A stretch of 9,702 nucleotides of DNA from CAYGZL01 sp964354345 (GTDB lineage Bacteria; Chloroflexota; Anaerolineae; Anaerolineales; UBA4823). The DNA lies in NCBI GenBank assembly GCA_964354345.1, contig CAYGZL010000060.1, positions 1 to 9,702 on the forward strand. Direction: 5' to 3'. A model generated the notes under the pieces. The model was given only the letters and a program-made list of their open reading frames with translations. It was not told the origin of the DNA and did not search any database. Positions 1 through 6,681 of the stretch are shown here, piece by piece; within the stretch, counting starts at the first letter, position 1, and every line of letters starts with the position of its first letter. The position numbers and the translations under genes are program-made.

Positions 1-1025
1 AAAACACCCTGAAACGGCGCAGTCCAACCGAGACGCCGCCTGCCCAGGGTGCCCCGCCACCCGTCTCCTCCAACCCGAAGGTCGCCCCGCTGCCTTTTAC
101 CTCCAAAACTCCGCTGCAAATTATCACGCCCGCCAACGCCCGTGAAGTCAAGCTGCTGCACCGCCTGGGTGAAGCTCAACTGACCGCCCTGGCCTTTTCA
201 ACCAACGGCAGACTGCTGGCTACCGCCACAACAGACGGCCTGTATTTGTATGAAACCGATAAATTTACGAAAATTAAATTTCTTGAGACACCGGCATGGC
301 TGACCAGCGTCGCATTTTCGCCGGACGGCAGGCTGGTGGCCTGCGGTTCAAAAGACACGACCGTTCGTGTGTGGCAGGTGAGTGATGGCCGCTTGATGCA
401 CACCATGCAGGCGCACTCGAGCCAGGTTAACTGCGTGTCTTTCCGCCCAAATGGATCTTACCTGGCTTCCGGTTCGCACGATAACTATATCTGCCTGTGG
501 GAGGTCAGCTCGGGAGCCAGGCAATATACCCTTGGCGGACACACCGGTCATGTCAATGGGGTGATCTATGCACCCGATGGGCAGCGCCTTGCCTCCGGTT
601 CAGGAGATTGCACGCTCCGTCTGTGGAGTAGTGGTAATGCACAACTGGCGGAAATGAAGGGACACACCGATAATGTCTGGTGTGTGAGCTTTGCCCCGGA
701 CGGGCAGCGCCTGGCCTCCGCCTCCTGGGACAACTCCATTCGATTGTGGCAGGTGAATAATGGCGCCTTCCTTAGAACGCTGTATGGCCATACCAACTAT
801 GTCAACAGCGTGGTGTTCACTCCCGACTGCCAGCTCCTGGTCTCTGGCTCGCATGATCGCACAGTGCGCATCTGGCAGCCGAAGGATGGCCAACTCCTGG
901 CCACCCTCGAGGGACATGCCAGCTACGTGAACAGCGTGGCCTGCGCGCCAGATGGGCGCTACCTGGCGACGGGCTCATCCGACGGGGCAATCCTGCTGTG
1001 GGGAGTCCGCAATGTTATTTGGTAG
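1..1025 (+). CDS. WD40-repeat beta-propeller protein (5' end outside window)
   Basis: The reading frame is open from the first bases of the window to the TAG at 1023-1025, so the gene begins upstream. About 40 residues rich in Pro, Thr and Ser (a linker) come first, then a short ITPANAREVKLLHRLG segment of the kind that precedes propellers in Chloroflexota WD40 proteins. Seven WD40 units follow. Blade 1 (from about 166) is degenerate, without the GH dipeptide and ending in LYLYET. Blades 2-7 carry SPDG-type turns and [VIL]xLW or VRVW endings, and blades 4-7 begin with GHT or GHA. Seven blades make one complete propeller, which normally serves as a protein-interaction platform. The missing N-terminus could be a signal peptide, a lipoprotein anchor or a kinase domain; this cannot be decided here. 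A TTG at 246 could be taken as a start, but it would cut off blade 1. The 3' end overlaps the convergent membrane-protein gene by 11 bp. Confidence 0.93.
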   Translation, partial: NTLKRRSPTETPPAQGAPPPVSSNPKVAPLPFTSKTPLQIITPANAREVKLLHRLGEAQLTALAFSTNGRLLATATTDGLYLYETDKFTKIKFLETPAWLTSVAFSPDGRLVACGSKDTTVRVWQVSDGRLMHTMQAHSSQVNCVSFRPNGSYLASGSHDNYICLWEVSSGARQYTLGGHTGHVNGVIYAPDGQRLASGSGDCTLRLWSSGNAQLAEMKGHTDNVWCVSFAPDGQRLASASWDNSIRLWQVNNGAFLRTLYGHTNYVNSVVFTPDCQLLVSGSHDRTVRIWQPKDGQLLATLEGHASYVNSVACAPDGRYLATGSSDGAILLWGVRNVIW

Positions 1026-2589
1026 CCGCCAGTGAGTAAACGCTGTAATGTGAATCCTGATAGACCAGCTCCAATCCCGGGCAGGCGTTGACCAGGCTGT
1101 CACTGTGCAGGACGACATCCGTTACGGCTTCATTCCGGGCAAAGGTGTGTAATTCAGAGCACACATCCCCCTGGGTATTGTAAAACGCGATCACCAGTCG
1201 GATGCGCCGGTACCATTCCATGATCTCGCTATCGCGGTCGGGAGTGGACTTAAAGTCGGCATAAATCGGCGCGCCAGTCGCCAACCGGAATTGCTCCATA
1301 TCATCCGGCACCAGGTACACCTCGCCGGATGACTTGTGGCTGGCGACAAAAGCCAGCATGGGTTGGGCTGCATCTGCCTGCCGCCGGGCGGTTTCGATCT
1401 GGAAGCGGAGCACCCCGATCGCGAGCAGGCTGACGATCACCCCCAGGCTGGCGAAACTACCCCACCTTGCCAGCTTGCTCGGATTGAGCTTCCAGCAATC
1501 CAGAATTTTTGTGACGCCGTAAGCAATCAGGGTAATCGTTGAAAGCGGAACCACCAGGACGGATGTGCGCCAGGGATAGAGCAGTGCCAGGGTATTGTTG
1601 CCGGTGATTACCTGAACCAGTGTCAACAGGACTGTACCGCAGGTGAGGACCGCCAGGATGGGGAACAGACGCGTCTTGCGCAGGATGAACAACGCCCCAA
1701 GAACGATGAGCGCTTGCACGCCAACCGTCCAATCCAGCCACTGCGCAACAATGGCATGGTGTGGATTGCGGAAATTCACCTGCAGGTTGGCGATTTTCCG
1801 CGCCATTTCCGGGATAGTCGGCCAGAAGATGTACGTCATGTAAGCCAGCGCAGGAAGAACCAGCAGCAAGGCGGTCAATCCCAGAAAAATGGGCTGGCGG
1901 ATTGTGCGCTTTTGGGCGTAAAGAATACCAATATAAGCGAGGGTCAGCAGGCCGGCTGACAGCAGATAGACTGGGTGAAAATAAGTCGCCGCGGCCATTG
2001 GCAATAGCGCCAGGAAAGGACGCTCCTTCAGAAAGATATAGATGGAGAGAACCAGGAATACACCAAACACGCCGGGTTGGAAAACCTGTCCAAGCAGGCG
2101 CTGTCCGGCGACGCCGCCTTCGAGCAAGAACGGCGTTTCGGTTCCGGTGCCGCGTGAAAGAATGAAGTGGAACGCGGCTGAGTGAACTGCCAGGAAGAGG
2201 GTGATGAAAATCAACCTGCGAGTTTTATCTTTTTTCAGCGCAAACACCCGATCCATGATCCCTACCATGCTGAATAGATACACACCCAACAGCACAACAT
2301 AATAAAGATAAAAAAAGACCTCACTCCGGAAAAGACGAACCGTCCAATAGACCAGCGCGCTGAACAGGGGCAGCGCATCGACAGTGTTCGCCAGCCAGTC
2401 GTGACTCAAATACCCGTATCCTGCCCGAGCCAGGCCATGTAAAAAATATTCGTACTGGTTGGAGGTATAAAGCGGTGATTGGGCGTATATGACGCCAAAG
2501 ACAAGCGACCAACCCATGAATTTAGCCAGGCCGGTCAGCCAGTTCATCAAGTCGTACTTTGTTATGGAGGATCTGGGTATGGTGGACAT
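1015..2589 (-). CDS. Polytopic membrane protein with YFHP and YPWR motifs (DUF6798-like), function unknown
   Basis: This 524-residue protein has about 11-12 hydrophobic segments between residues 20 and 396 (for example 91-112, 126-145, 168-187, 205-225, 234-254, 308-329, 341-361 and 378-396), then a soluble C-terminal part of about 125 residues. Recognisable blocks are SNQYEYFLHGLARAG (43-57) with DWLANT (64-69), YFHP (203-206), YPWR (338-341) and, in the tail, FRLATGAPIYADFKS (434-448) followed by EWYRRI. I recall this combination from a family of uncharacterised bacterial membrane proteins, common in cyanobacteria and Chloroflexota, annotated as DUF6798 or simply hypothetical. The architecture (many helices plus a C-terminal soluble domain) resembles GT-C glycosyltransferases, but I see no catalytic motif to support that. 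The ATG at 2589 is chosen because a good promoter lies just upstream. There is no clear Shine-Dalgarno sequence and the predicted leader is only about 14 nt. The gene stands alone, and its end overlaps the WD40 gene. Confidence 0.92.
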   Translation of the reverse strand: MSTIPRSSITKYDLMNWLTGLAKFMGWSLVFGVIYAQSPLYTSNQYEYFLHGLARAGYGYLSHDWLANTVDALPLFSALVYWTVRLFRSEVFFYLYYVVLLGVYLFSMVGIMDRVFALKKDKTRRLIFITLFLAVHSAAFHFILSRGTGTETPFLLEGGVAGQRLLGQVFQPGVFGVFLVLSIYIFLKERPFLALLPMAAATYFHPVYLLSAGLLTLAYIGILYAQKRTIRQPIFLGLTALLLVLPALAYMTYIFWPTIPEMARKIANLQVNFRNPHHAIVAQWLDWTVGVQALIVLGALFILRKTRLFPILAVLTCGTVLLTLVQVITGNNTLALLYPWRTSVLVVPLSTITLIAYGVTKILDCWKLNPSKLARWGSFASLGVIVSLLAIGVLRFQIETARRQADAAQPMLAFVASHKSSGEVYLVPDDMEQFRLATGAPIYADFKSTPDRDSEIMEWYRRIRLVIAFYNTQGDVCSELHTFARNEAVTDVVLHSDSLVNACPGLELVYQDSHYSVYSLAATK

Positions 2590-2609
2590 TTTGACAGATC
2601 GCCCAAACC

Positions 2610-2638
2610 AGTATATCAGGGGTTAATCTCTTTGGCAA
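2610..2638 (-). promoter_or_regulatory. Sigma70-type promoter of the membrane-protein gene
   Basis: On the minus strand, TTGCCA (2638-2633, five of six matches to TTGACA) is separated by exactly 17 bp from TATACT (2615-2610, five of six matches to TATAAT). Transcription would begin near 2603, about 14 nt before the ATG at 2589. The -35 directly abuts the 15-bp tandem repeat at 2639-2668. Confidence 0.6.
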
Positions 2639-2668
2639 CTATCCCGGCAAACGCTATCCCGCCAAACG
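2639..2668. repeat. Two tandem 15-bp units directly upstream of a -35 element
   Basis: CTATCCCGGCAAACG (2639-2653) is followed immediately by CTATCCCGCCAAACG (2654-2668), with one mismatch in 15. On the minus strand the units occupy roughly -36 to -65 relative to the predicted start of the membrane-protein transcript, where activators usually bind. This may be an operator or a chance duplication; two copies cannot tell which. The rest of the 235-bp intergenic stretch (2590-2824) shows only the two promoters. Confidence 0.5.
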
Positions 2669-2784
2669 CGGGCGATCGGCAGTGCATCGCGCAAGCCAAC
2701 CTCAATTCAGGCGGTCGATGGACGGCACACGTTCCGTTAAAAAGTACTCCTGAGCGGTTGGGTGGGAATTGCCCGGCCCGATAG

Positions 2785-2790
2785 TATAAT
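2785..2790 (+). promoter_or_regulatory. Perfect -10 hexamer upstream of the epimerase gene
   Basis: TATAAT at 2785-2790 matches the consensus exactly and would place the transcript start near 2797, about 28 nt before the ATG at 2825. No convincing -35 is present at 16-18 bp; TTGGGT at 2758-2763 is too far away (21-bp spacer). The promoter may therefore need an activator or be weak. An AGGAG ribosome binding site follows at 2814-2818, 6 nt before the start codon. Confidence 0.4.
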
Positions 2791-2824
2791 AGGACAACAC
2801 GATCCCCCTCCATAGGAGTTATTT

Positions 2825-3862
2825 ATGAATATCGTCGCTGCCACCGATCCCACCTTACGCAAAGATGACCTGATTGTTATCGCTGGCGCAGGCGGTTTCA
2901 TCGCCGGAGCACTGACCCGTTACTTCCATGACCAGGGTTTCACCCGTCTGCGCGCGGTGGATAAAAAGCCTCTGCCCGCCTGGTACCAGCGCATTCCCGG
3001 CGTCGAGAGCCTGTGCCTTGACCTGAGTGAAAAGGAGAACGCCATCCGCGCCGTGGAGGGCGCTGCAGAGGTCTACAACCTGGCGGCTGATATGGGCGGG
3101 ATGGGCTTTATCGAACACTACCGGGTGGAATGTCTGCGCAGTATTTTAATTAATACACACCTGATCGAGGCCGCTTACCAGGCTGGCGCGCAGCGCTACT
3201 TTTTTTCCTCGTCTGCCTGCGCCTATAATATCCTGCTACAGCAGGATCCGCATGTGCGCGCCCTGAAAGAATCCGACGCCTATCCAGCCATGGCGGAGCG
3301 CGGCTACGGCTGGGAGAAGCTGATCTCGGAGATGTTCTGCCAGGAGTACTGGGCAGAACGGGGCCTGAAAACCTTCATCGCACGTTTCCACAATGTCTAC
3401 GGACCGCATGGCACCTGGGATGGCGGGCGGGAGAAGGCGCCAGCGGCGATCTGTCGCAAGGTGATCGAAGCCAGGGATACAGGTCTACACGAAATCACGA
3501 TCTGGAGTGATGGCAATCAAACTCGCAGCTTCATGTTCATTGACGATTGCGTGTCCGGCATCGATCAGATCGCCCACTGCGAGCGGCTGATCGCCACGCC
3601 GATCAACCTGGGCTCGCACGAGCTGGTCTCGATCAACGCCCTGGTCAGCCTGGTGGAAGAGATCGGCGGCGTCCAGCTCGCCCGGCATTATGATCTGAGC
3701 GCGCCGCGCGGCGTGGCCGGTCGCAACAGCGACAACACCTTCATCCGGGAAATCCTGGGCTGGGAGCCAGGGACGCCCCTGCGCGACGGTCTGTCGAAGA
3801 CTTACGCCTGGATCGAAGAGCAATACCATGCTCGTAAAGCAGGATTATCTGTGCATGAATAG
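2825..3862 (+). CDS. gme: GDP-mannose 3,5-epimerase-like NAD-dependent SDR enzyme
   Basis: This 345-residue extended short-chain dehydrogenase/reductase has the usual length for plant GDP-mannose 3,5-epimerase, which converts GDP-D-mannose to GDP-L-galactose and GDP-L-gulose. The NAD-binding loop is GAGGFIAG (21-28). The family signature ADMGGMGF lies at 88-95. Three catalytic positions known from the plant enzyme are recognisable: Cys132 in SSSACAY (the acid/base cysteine), Tyr161 and Lys165 in YGWEK, and Lys204 in GGREKAPAA (the second acid/base). RFHNVYGPHGTW (187-198), QTRSFMFIDD (232-241) and GRNSDN (299-304) also match. These features set it apart from general NAD-dependent epimerases, though substrate is inferred and a GDP-heptose cannot be excluded. 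The ATG has a good AGGAG 6 nt upstream. A GHMP-kinase-like gene follows 134 bp downstream on the same strand, separated by a repeat element, which suggests a shared role in making a GDP-sugar for a surface glycan. Confidence 0.92.
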   Translation: MNIVAATDPTLRKDDLIVIAGAGGFIAGALTRYFHDQGFTRLRAVDKKPLPAWYQRIPGVESLCLDLSEKENAIRAVEGAAEVYNLAADMGGMGFIEHYRVECLRSILINTHLIEAAYQAGAQRYFFSSSACAYNILLQQDPHVRALKESDAYPAMAERGYGWEKLISEMFCQEYWAERGLKTFIARFHNVYGPHGTWDGGREKAPAAICRKVIEARDTGLHEITIWSDGNQTRSFMFIDDCVSGIDQIAHCERLIATPINLGSHELVSINALVSLVEEIGGVQLARHYDLSAPRGVAGRNSDNTFIREILGWEPGTPLRDGLSKTYAWIEEQYHARKAGLSVHE

Positions 3863-3876
3863 GGTTGAGAAATATC

Positions 3877-3946
3877 GAACCGCTAAGACGCTAAGGGTGC
3901 TAAGCTCTATATATAAAATACCTTAGCATCTTTGTGCCTTTGCGAG
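3877..3946. repeat. Dispersed CGCTAAG-type palindromic repeat element (copy A)
   Basis: The left arm, 3877-3904, reads GAACCGCTAAGACGCTAAG and then GGTGCTAAG. The right arm, about 3921-3946, contains CCTTAGCATCTTTGTGCC and is an imperfect reverse complement of the left arm (roughly 17 of 24 positions by eye). The loop between them (3905-3920) is AT-rich. Transcribed, it could fold into a long imperfect hairpin between the epimerase and kinase-like genes. I recall similar GCTAAGACGCTAAG...CTTAGCGTCTTTG elements scattered between genes in many bacterial genomes; their function is not known to me. Confidence 0.65.
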
Positions 3947-3956
3947 AAGAAAGTAT

Positions 3957-3976
3957 GAACCGCTAAATAGCTAAGG
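3957..3976. repeat. Dispersed CGCTAAG-type repeat (copy B, half element)
   Basis: GAACCGCTAAATAGCTAAGG is a single-arm copy of the same family as at 3877, just ahead of the GHMP-kinase-like start codon. With its preceding bases it shares the 13-mer TATGAACCGCTAA (3954-3966) with copy C at 4805-4817, so the gene between them is flanked by direct repeats. Confidence 0.55.
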
Positions 3977-3996
3977 CATGATAGGATTGCATCAGC

Positions 3997-4791
3997 ATGT
4001 CAAAGCAGGCACATGGAAATCTGACCGAGTTCAACGGAAAAATCCCCTACCGGATGGCGTTCGCGGGTGGTTGGATTGACCAGCCCTTCGCCTCCCGCCT
4101 TAACCCCACACCTCCGGGTTCGATGGTGGTGGTAGCCATCGAGCCAAACTGCCGTTTCATGGATCGCAGTGGGATGGGCACCAGCACGCGCAATGTCGCC
4201 CGATCCCTGTGGGGCGATGAGTTGCCGGAAGGCGACCCGGCGCTACTGGTGCGTCTCCTTTACGCCGCTGAGAACCAGGGCAAGCAGAACCCCTCAGGCT
4301 CGCAGGATATGGCCGGGTTGATTTATCCGGGCATCAACCGCCTGGATTATGATGCAACCTACGCTGGTGGCTATTTCCCATGCCACGTGGAAACCTGTCG
4401 TGATCCGGCGATTGCTGCCTGGCTGGAAAGCGTGGTCTACCTGCTTCCGGTCAACCAGCGCCCGCCTGGTTACTCTCCGTTGGGTGTGACAAATTTGGAC
4501 CCGACCTGGATCGGTCGCCTGGGGCAGACAGGCAGAGACTGCTACGCGGCCATCCTGGCGCAGAACCTGGGCGGATTGGGGAAATCAATGAACGAGACGA
4601 TGCACTGCTGGGAAACGCTACTACCACACACAGTACGCCACCCGACGTTGACGATTGACCTGCCAGGATTGCTGGCCTGCTACCAGGCGCGCTATGCCGG
4701 TGCGATGTATTCCGGCTGCGGGGGCGGCTACCTGTATGTTATCTCCGATGAGCCCGTCCCAGGTGGACTGCAGGTCAAAATTAAGCGATAA
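3997..4791 (+). CDS. Short, divergent GHMP-superfamily kinase-like protein
   Basis: This 264-residue protein carries recognisable but unusual GHMP-kinase signatures. RMAFAGGWIDQP (19-30) resembles the N-terminal substrate-binding motif AGGGTDLP of the HddA/fucokinase type. GMGTSTRNVA (59-68) stands where the ATP-phosphate loop GLGSSA normally lies. SGSQDMAG (100-107) resembles the GxQDQ segment with the catalytic Asp. SGCGGGYLYVIS (239-250) is the C-terminal glycine-rich motif. About 40 residues are missing between the first two motifs compared with HddA-type kinases (about 340 residues), so the enzyme is compact or altered. The substrate is unknown. The epimerase upstream suggests a sugar or sugar phosphate, for example anomeric phosphorylation of L-galactose, L-fucose or a heptose 7-phosphate. 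The ATG has only a weak AGGA 10 nt upstream. Loss of kinase activity is possible. Confidence 0.82.
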   Translation: MSKQAHGNLTEFNGKIPYRMAFAGGWIDQPFASRLNPTPPGSMVVVAIEPNCRFMDRSGMGTSTRNVARSLWGDELPEGDPALLVRLLYAAENQGKQNPSGSQDMAGLIYPGINRLDYDATYAGGYFPCHVETCRDPAIAAWLESVVYLLPVNQRPPGYSPLGVTNLDPTWIGRLGQTGRDCYAAILAQNLGGLGKSMNETMHCWETLLPHTVRHPTLTIDLPGLLACYQARYAGAMYSGCGGGYLYVISDEPVPGGLQVKIKR

Positions 4792-4807
4792 GTTAATCAG
4801 GGAATAT

Positions 4808-4835
4808 GAACCGCTAAGACGCTAAGAGCGCGAAG
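4808..4835. repeat. Dispersed CGCTAAG-type repeat (copy C)
   Basis: GAACCGCTAAGACGCTAAG is identical to copy A over 19 bases, then AGCGCGAAG replaces GGTGCTAAG. It lies 16 bp after the GHMP-kinase-like stop codon. A matching end fragment GTGCTAAGG occurs at 4888-4896, across the stop codon of the convergent protein kinase gene, with a 14-bp tandem repeat between the two. Confidence 0.6.
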
Positions 4836-4842
4836 TTCTATC

Positions 4843-4884
4843 ATCCTGCCGCCGGCTTCCTACCGCCGGCATCCTGCCACCGGC
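4843..4884. repeat. Three 14-bp tandem units that can form GCCGGC hairpins between convergent genes
   Basis: The units are ATCCTGCCGCCGGC (4843-4856), TTCCTACCGCCGGC (4857-4870) and ATCCTGCCACCGGC (4871-4884). The palindromic hexamer GCCGGC occurs at 4851-4856 and 4865-4870, so a 6-bp GC stem with an 8-nt loop can form on either strand. It lies in the 99-bp gap between two convergent genes, where a bidirectional terminator would be expected, but no T tract follows. Confidence 0.6.
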
Positions 4885-4890
4885 ATCGTG

Positions 4891-6681
4891 CTAAGGATTA
4901 CTCGTAGGGGTCACGCGGAAATAGTCGAAATTAACCCTGAAATTTGTGTTCGCTCCGCTGCACAAGGTCGGATTGGCATAGCTGGCGAAGGCATACAGTC
5001 CGATGCGTGGCTGTCTGAACAGACCTGACTGGATGGTGCTGACTATCTGCCAGGAATTCCCGTCAGAGCTGAATAATCCTCGGTAAAACGTCCCCTGACG
5101 CACCAGCTTTAAGTAAATTGGTCCATCCAGATTGGTTGAGAGATTGTTCCAGGGCGGCGAGGCGCCATTATTCTCAATTACCAGCTCCACATTCTCCCCC
5201 ACCGGCGGTCCGCTGCGTAGAGCATCGAACTTCAGGTAGTTGTCATCATCATGGTAAACGATCAGCCCGGCCTGCTGAAAACCCGCGGTGATCCGGATCT
5301 CCAGGCAGGTCTCCAGAGTGAAATCACCCGGCGGTGCGTCCTGCAGGAGCAGATTCGTCACGGAATTACATTTACCCCACAGGTCCCCGGATTGGGCGTC
5401 CAGGGATAAATACCCGGGAAATCTGGTCAGACTCCAAAACCTGGGATCAGGGTTGGACCAGCTCCAACGTGGATTCAGGCTGCCAGCGAACTCATCACTG
5501 TACACCGACGTTGTGCTGATTTCAGGTGAGTGAGTCGGTTGAGTCACGGGCAGATCGGCTTGGGGTGAGGGTTGAGTATGCGTCGGTGTCGCCGAAGGGA
5601 TTGAACCGGCTCTATTCCAGGTAACGGATCGGTTGAAAAGCGAGATATTCCAGTCAGGATAATTTACCCATCCATACACACCGAGGCAGAATATGGCTGG
5701 CAGGATCGCCAGGATGATTAACAGCACCGGGGTTGTCAGGCCCGCTGCCTTACGTTTAGCAGGCTGGGCACGTTTGACCGGTTGGGTTTTTGACAGGTCG
5801 CCTGGGTCCGATGGCTGTGCAGGCTTATCTTGCCAGGGAACCATCGGGCGTGGACCAGGGAGAGTGCGGTCTCGGCTTGTACTTAACGCCGCGCGGAATT
5901 CAGCCGCGCTCTGGAAACGACTGCCGGGCTGCATCTCGAGGGCGCGCACCAGGACCGCGTCCACTTCCCCCGGGATGATTGGGTTCAGGCTGGCAGCGGA
6001 AGGCAGCGACACCCCCTGAGCTCGCCGGACGCTTTCAGTGGGGTGCTGACCGGTAAGCATGGCATACAAGGTCGCGCCCGCCGAGTAGATATCGCTGCGC
6101 GCGTCAGTCGGACCGGCACCATACTGCTCCAACGGCGCATAACCGGGCGAAAGTGCCCGCTGGCTGGTATGGGTGTGTAATTGGGGATCGAACACCTTGG
6201 CGATACCAAAATCAACCAGGATCGCTCGCCCGTCCTGATTGATCTTGATATTGTCGGGTTTAACATCGCGATGGATTATTGCTGGTGTACGGCTGTGCAG
6301 GAATACCAGGGCATCCAGCACCTGATCAATCCAGGTCAGTGCCTCGTCATAGGGCAGCGCTCCATTGGCTGCTTCAATCATCTCACCCAGATCCCGACCC
6401 TCTATAAATTCCATCACCAGGTACTGCCCCACACCGGGGAGATCAAAGGAGTCATAAACGCGCGGCAGGTTCGGGTGGTTAAGCCGCGCCAGAAGCATAG
6501 CTTCATGGGTGAAGAGTCTGGCCATCGCAGGCGACTCGAGTAAACTCTCCTTGATGGCACATGGATTATTCAAGCGAAGATCCCAGGCGCGATACACACG
6601 ACCAAAACCACCCTGGCTGATGACCTGGTCAATGCGATATCGGTCGTACAGAACCTGTTCAGGATTTAGCGGTATATTCAT
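4891..6681 (-). CDS. Receptor-like Ser/Thr protein kinase with extracytoplasmic concanavalin-like domain
   Basis: From the ATG at 6681 the protein has 596 residues. The kinase domain spans about 10-270: glycine loop ISQGGFGRVY (21-30), ATP lysine in CAIKE (Lys44), catalytic loop HRDVKPDN (137-144), DFG (157-159) and GYAPLEQ (180-186). All essential residues are present, so it should be active. A Pro/Lys-rich linker leads to one membrane helix (about 316-337), a Thr/Pro/Ser-rich stalk, and a C-terminal domain (about 397-596) starting DEF and containing FWSL, GYLSLD, QQAGLIVYHDDDNYLKF and a WQIVS-type strand. That pattern is typical of DUF1349/GH43-C2 concanavalin-like folds, here placed outside the cell where PASTA sensors sit in PknB. 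Ligand is unknown; a carbohydrate is plausible. The start overlaps the HEAT gene by 23 bp, suggesting translational coupling. ATG 6690 (three residues longer) is the alternative; the frame extends to 6807, but that would overlap the HEAT gene far more. Confidence 0.93.
   Translation of the reverse strand: MNIPLNPEQVLYDRYRIDQVISQGGFGRVYRAWDLRLNNPCAIKESLLESPAMARLFTHEAMLLARLNHPNLPRVYDSFDLPGVGQYLVMEFIEGRDLGEMIEAANGALPYDEALTWIDQVLDALVFLHSRTPAIIHRDVKPDNIKINQDGRAILVDFGIAKVFDPQLHTHTSQRALSPGYAPLEQYGAGPTDARSDIYSAGATLYAMLTGQHPTESVRRAQGVSLPSAASLNPIIPGEVDAVLVRALEMQPGSRFQSAAEFRAALSTSRDRTLPGPRPMVPWQDKPAQPSDPGDLSKTQPVKRAQPAKRKAAGLTTPVLLIILAILPAIFCLGVYGWVNYPDWNISLFNRSVTWNRAGSIPSATPTHTQPSPQADLPVTQPTHSPEISTTSVYSDEFAGSLNPRWSWSNPDPRFWSLTRFPGYLSLDAQSGDLWGKCNSVTNLLLQDAPPGDFTLETCLEIRITAGFQQAGLIVYHDDDNYLKFDALRSGPPVGENVELVIENNGASPPWNNLSTNLDGPIYLKLVRQGTFYRGLFSSDGNSWQIVSTIQSGLFRQPRIGLYAFASYANPTLCSGANTNFRVNFDYFRVTPTSNP

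Noticed and set aside
246..1025. Start of the WD40 gene at the TTG at 246
   Set aside because: The frame continues open to the window edge, and the upstream residues form a recognisable first blade (LTALAFSTNGRLLATATTDG) and a Pro-rich linker.
2479..2813. Open frames in both directions across the 2590-2824 intergenic region
   Set aside because: No ribosome binding site, no recognisable protein pattern, and overlap with well supported promoters or with the membrane-protein gene.
4843..4884. Short CRISPR-like array
   Set aside because: The three 14-bp units are directly adjacent, without spacers, and no cas gene is nearby.
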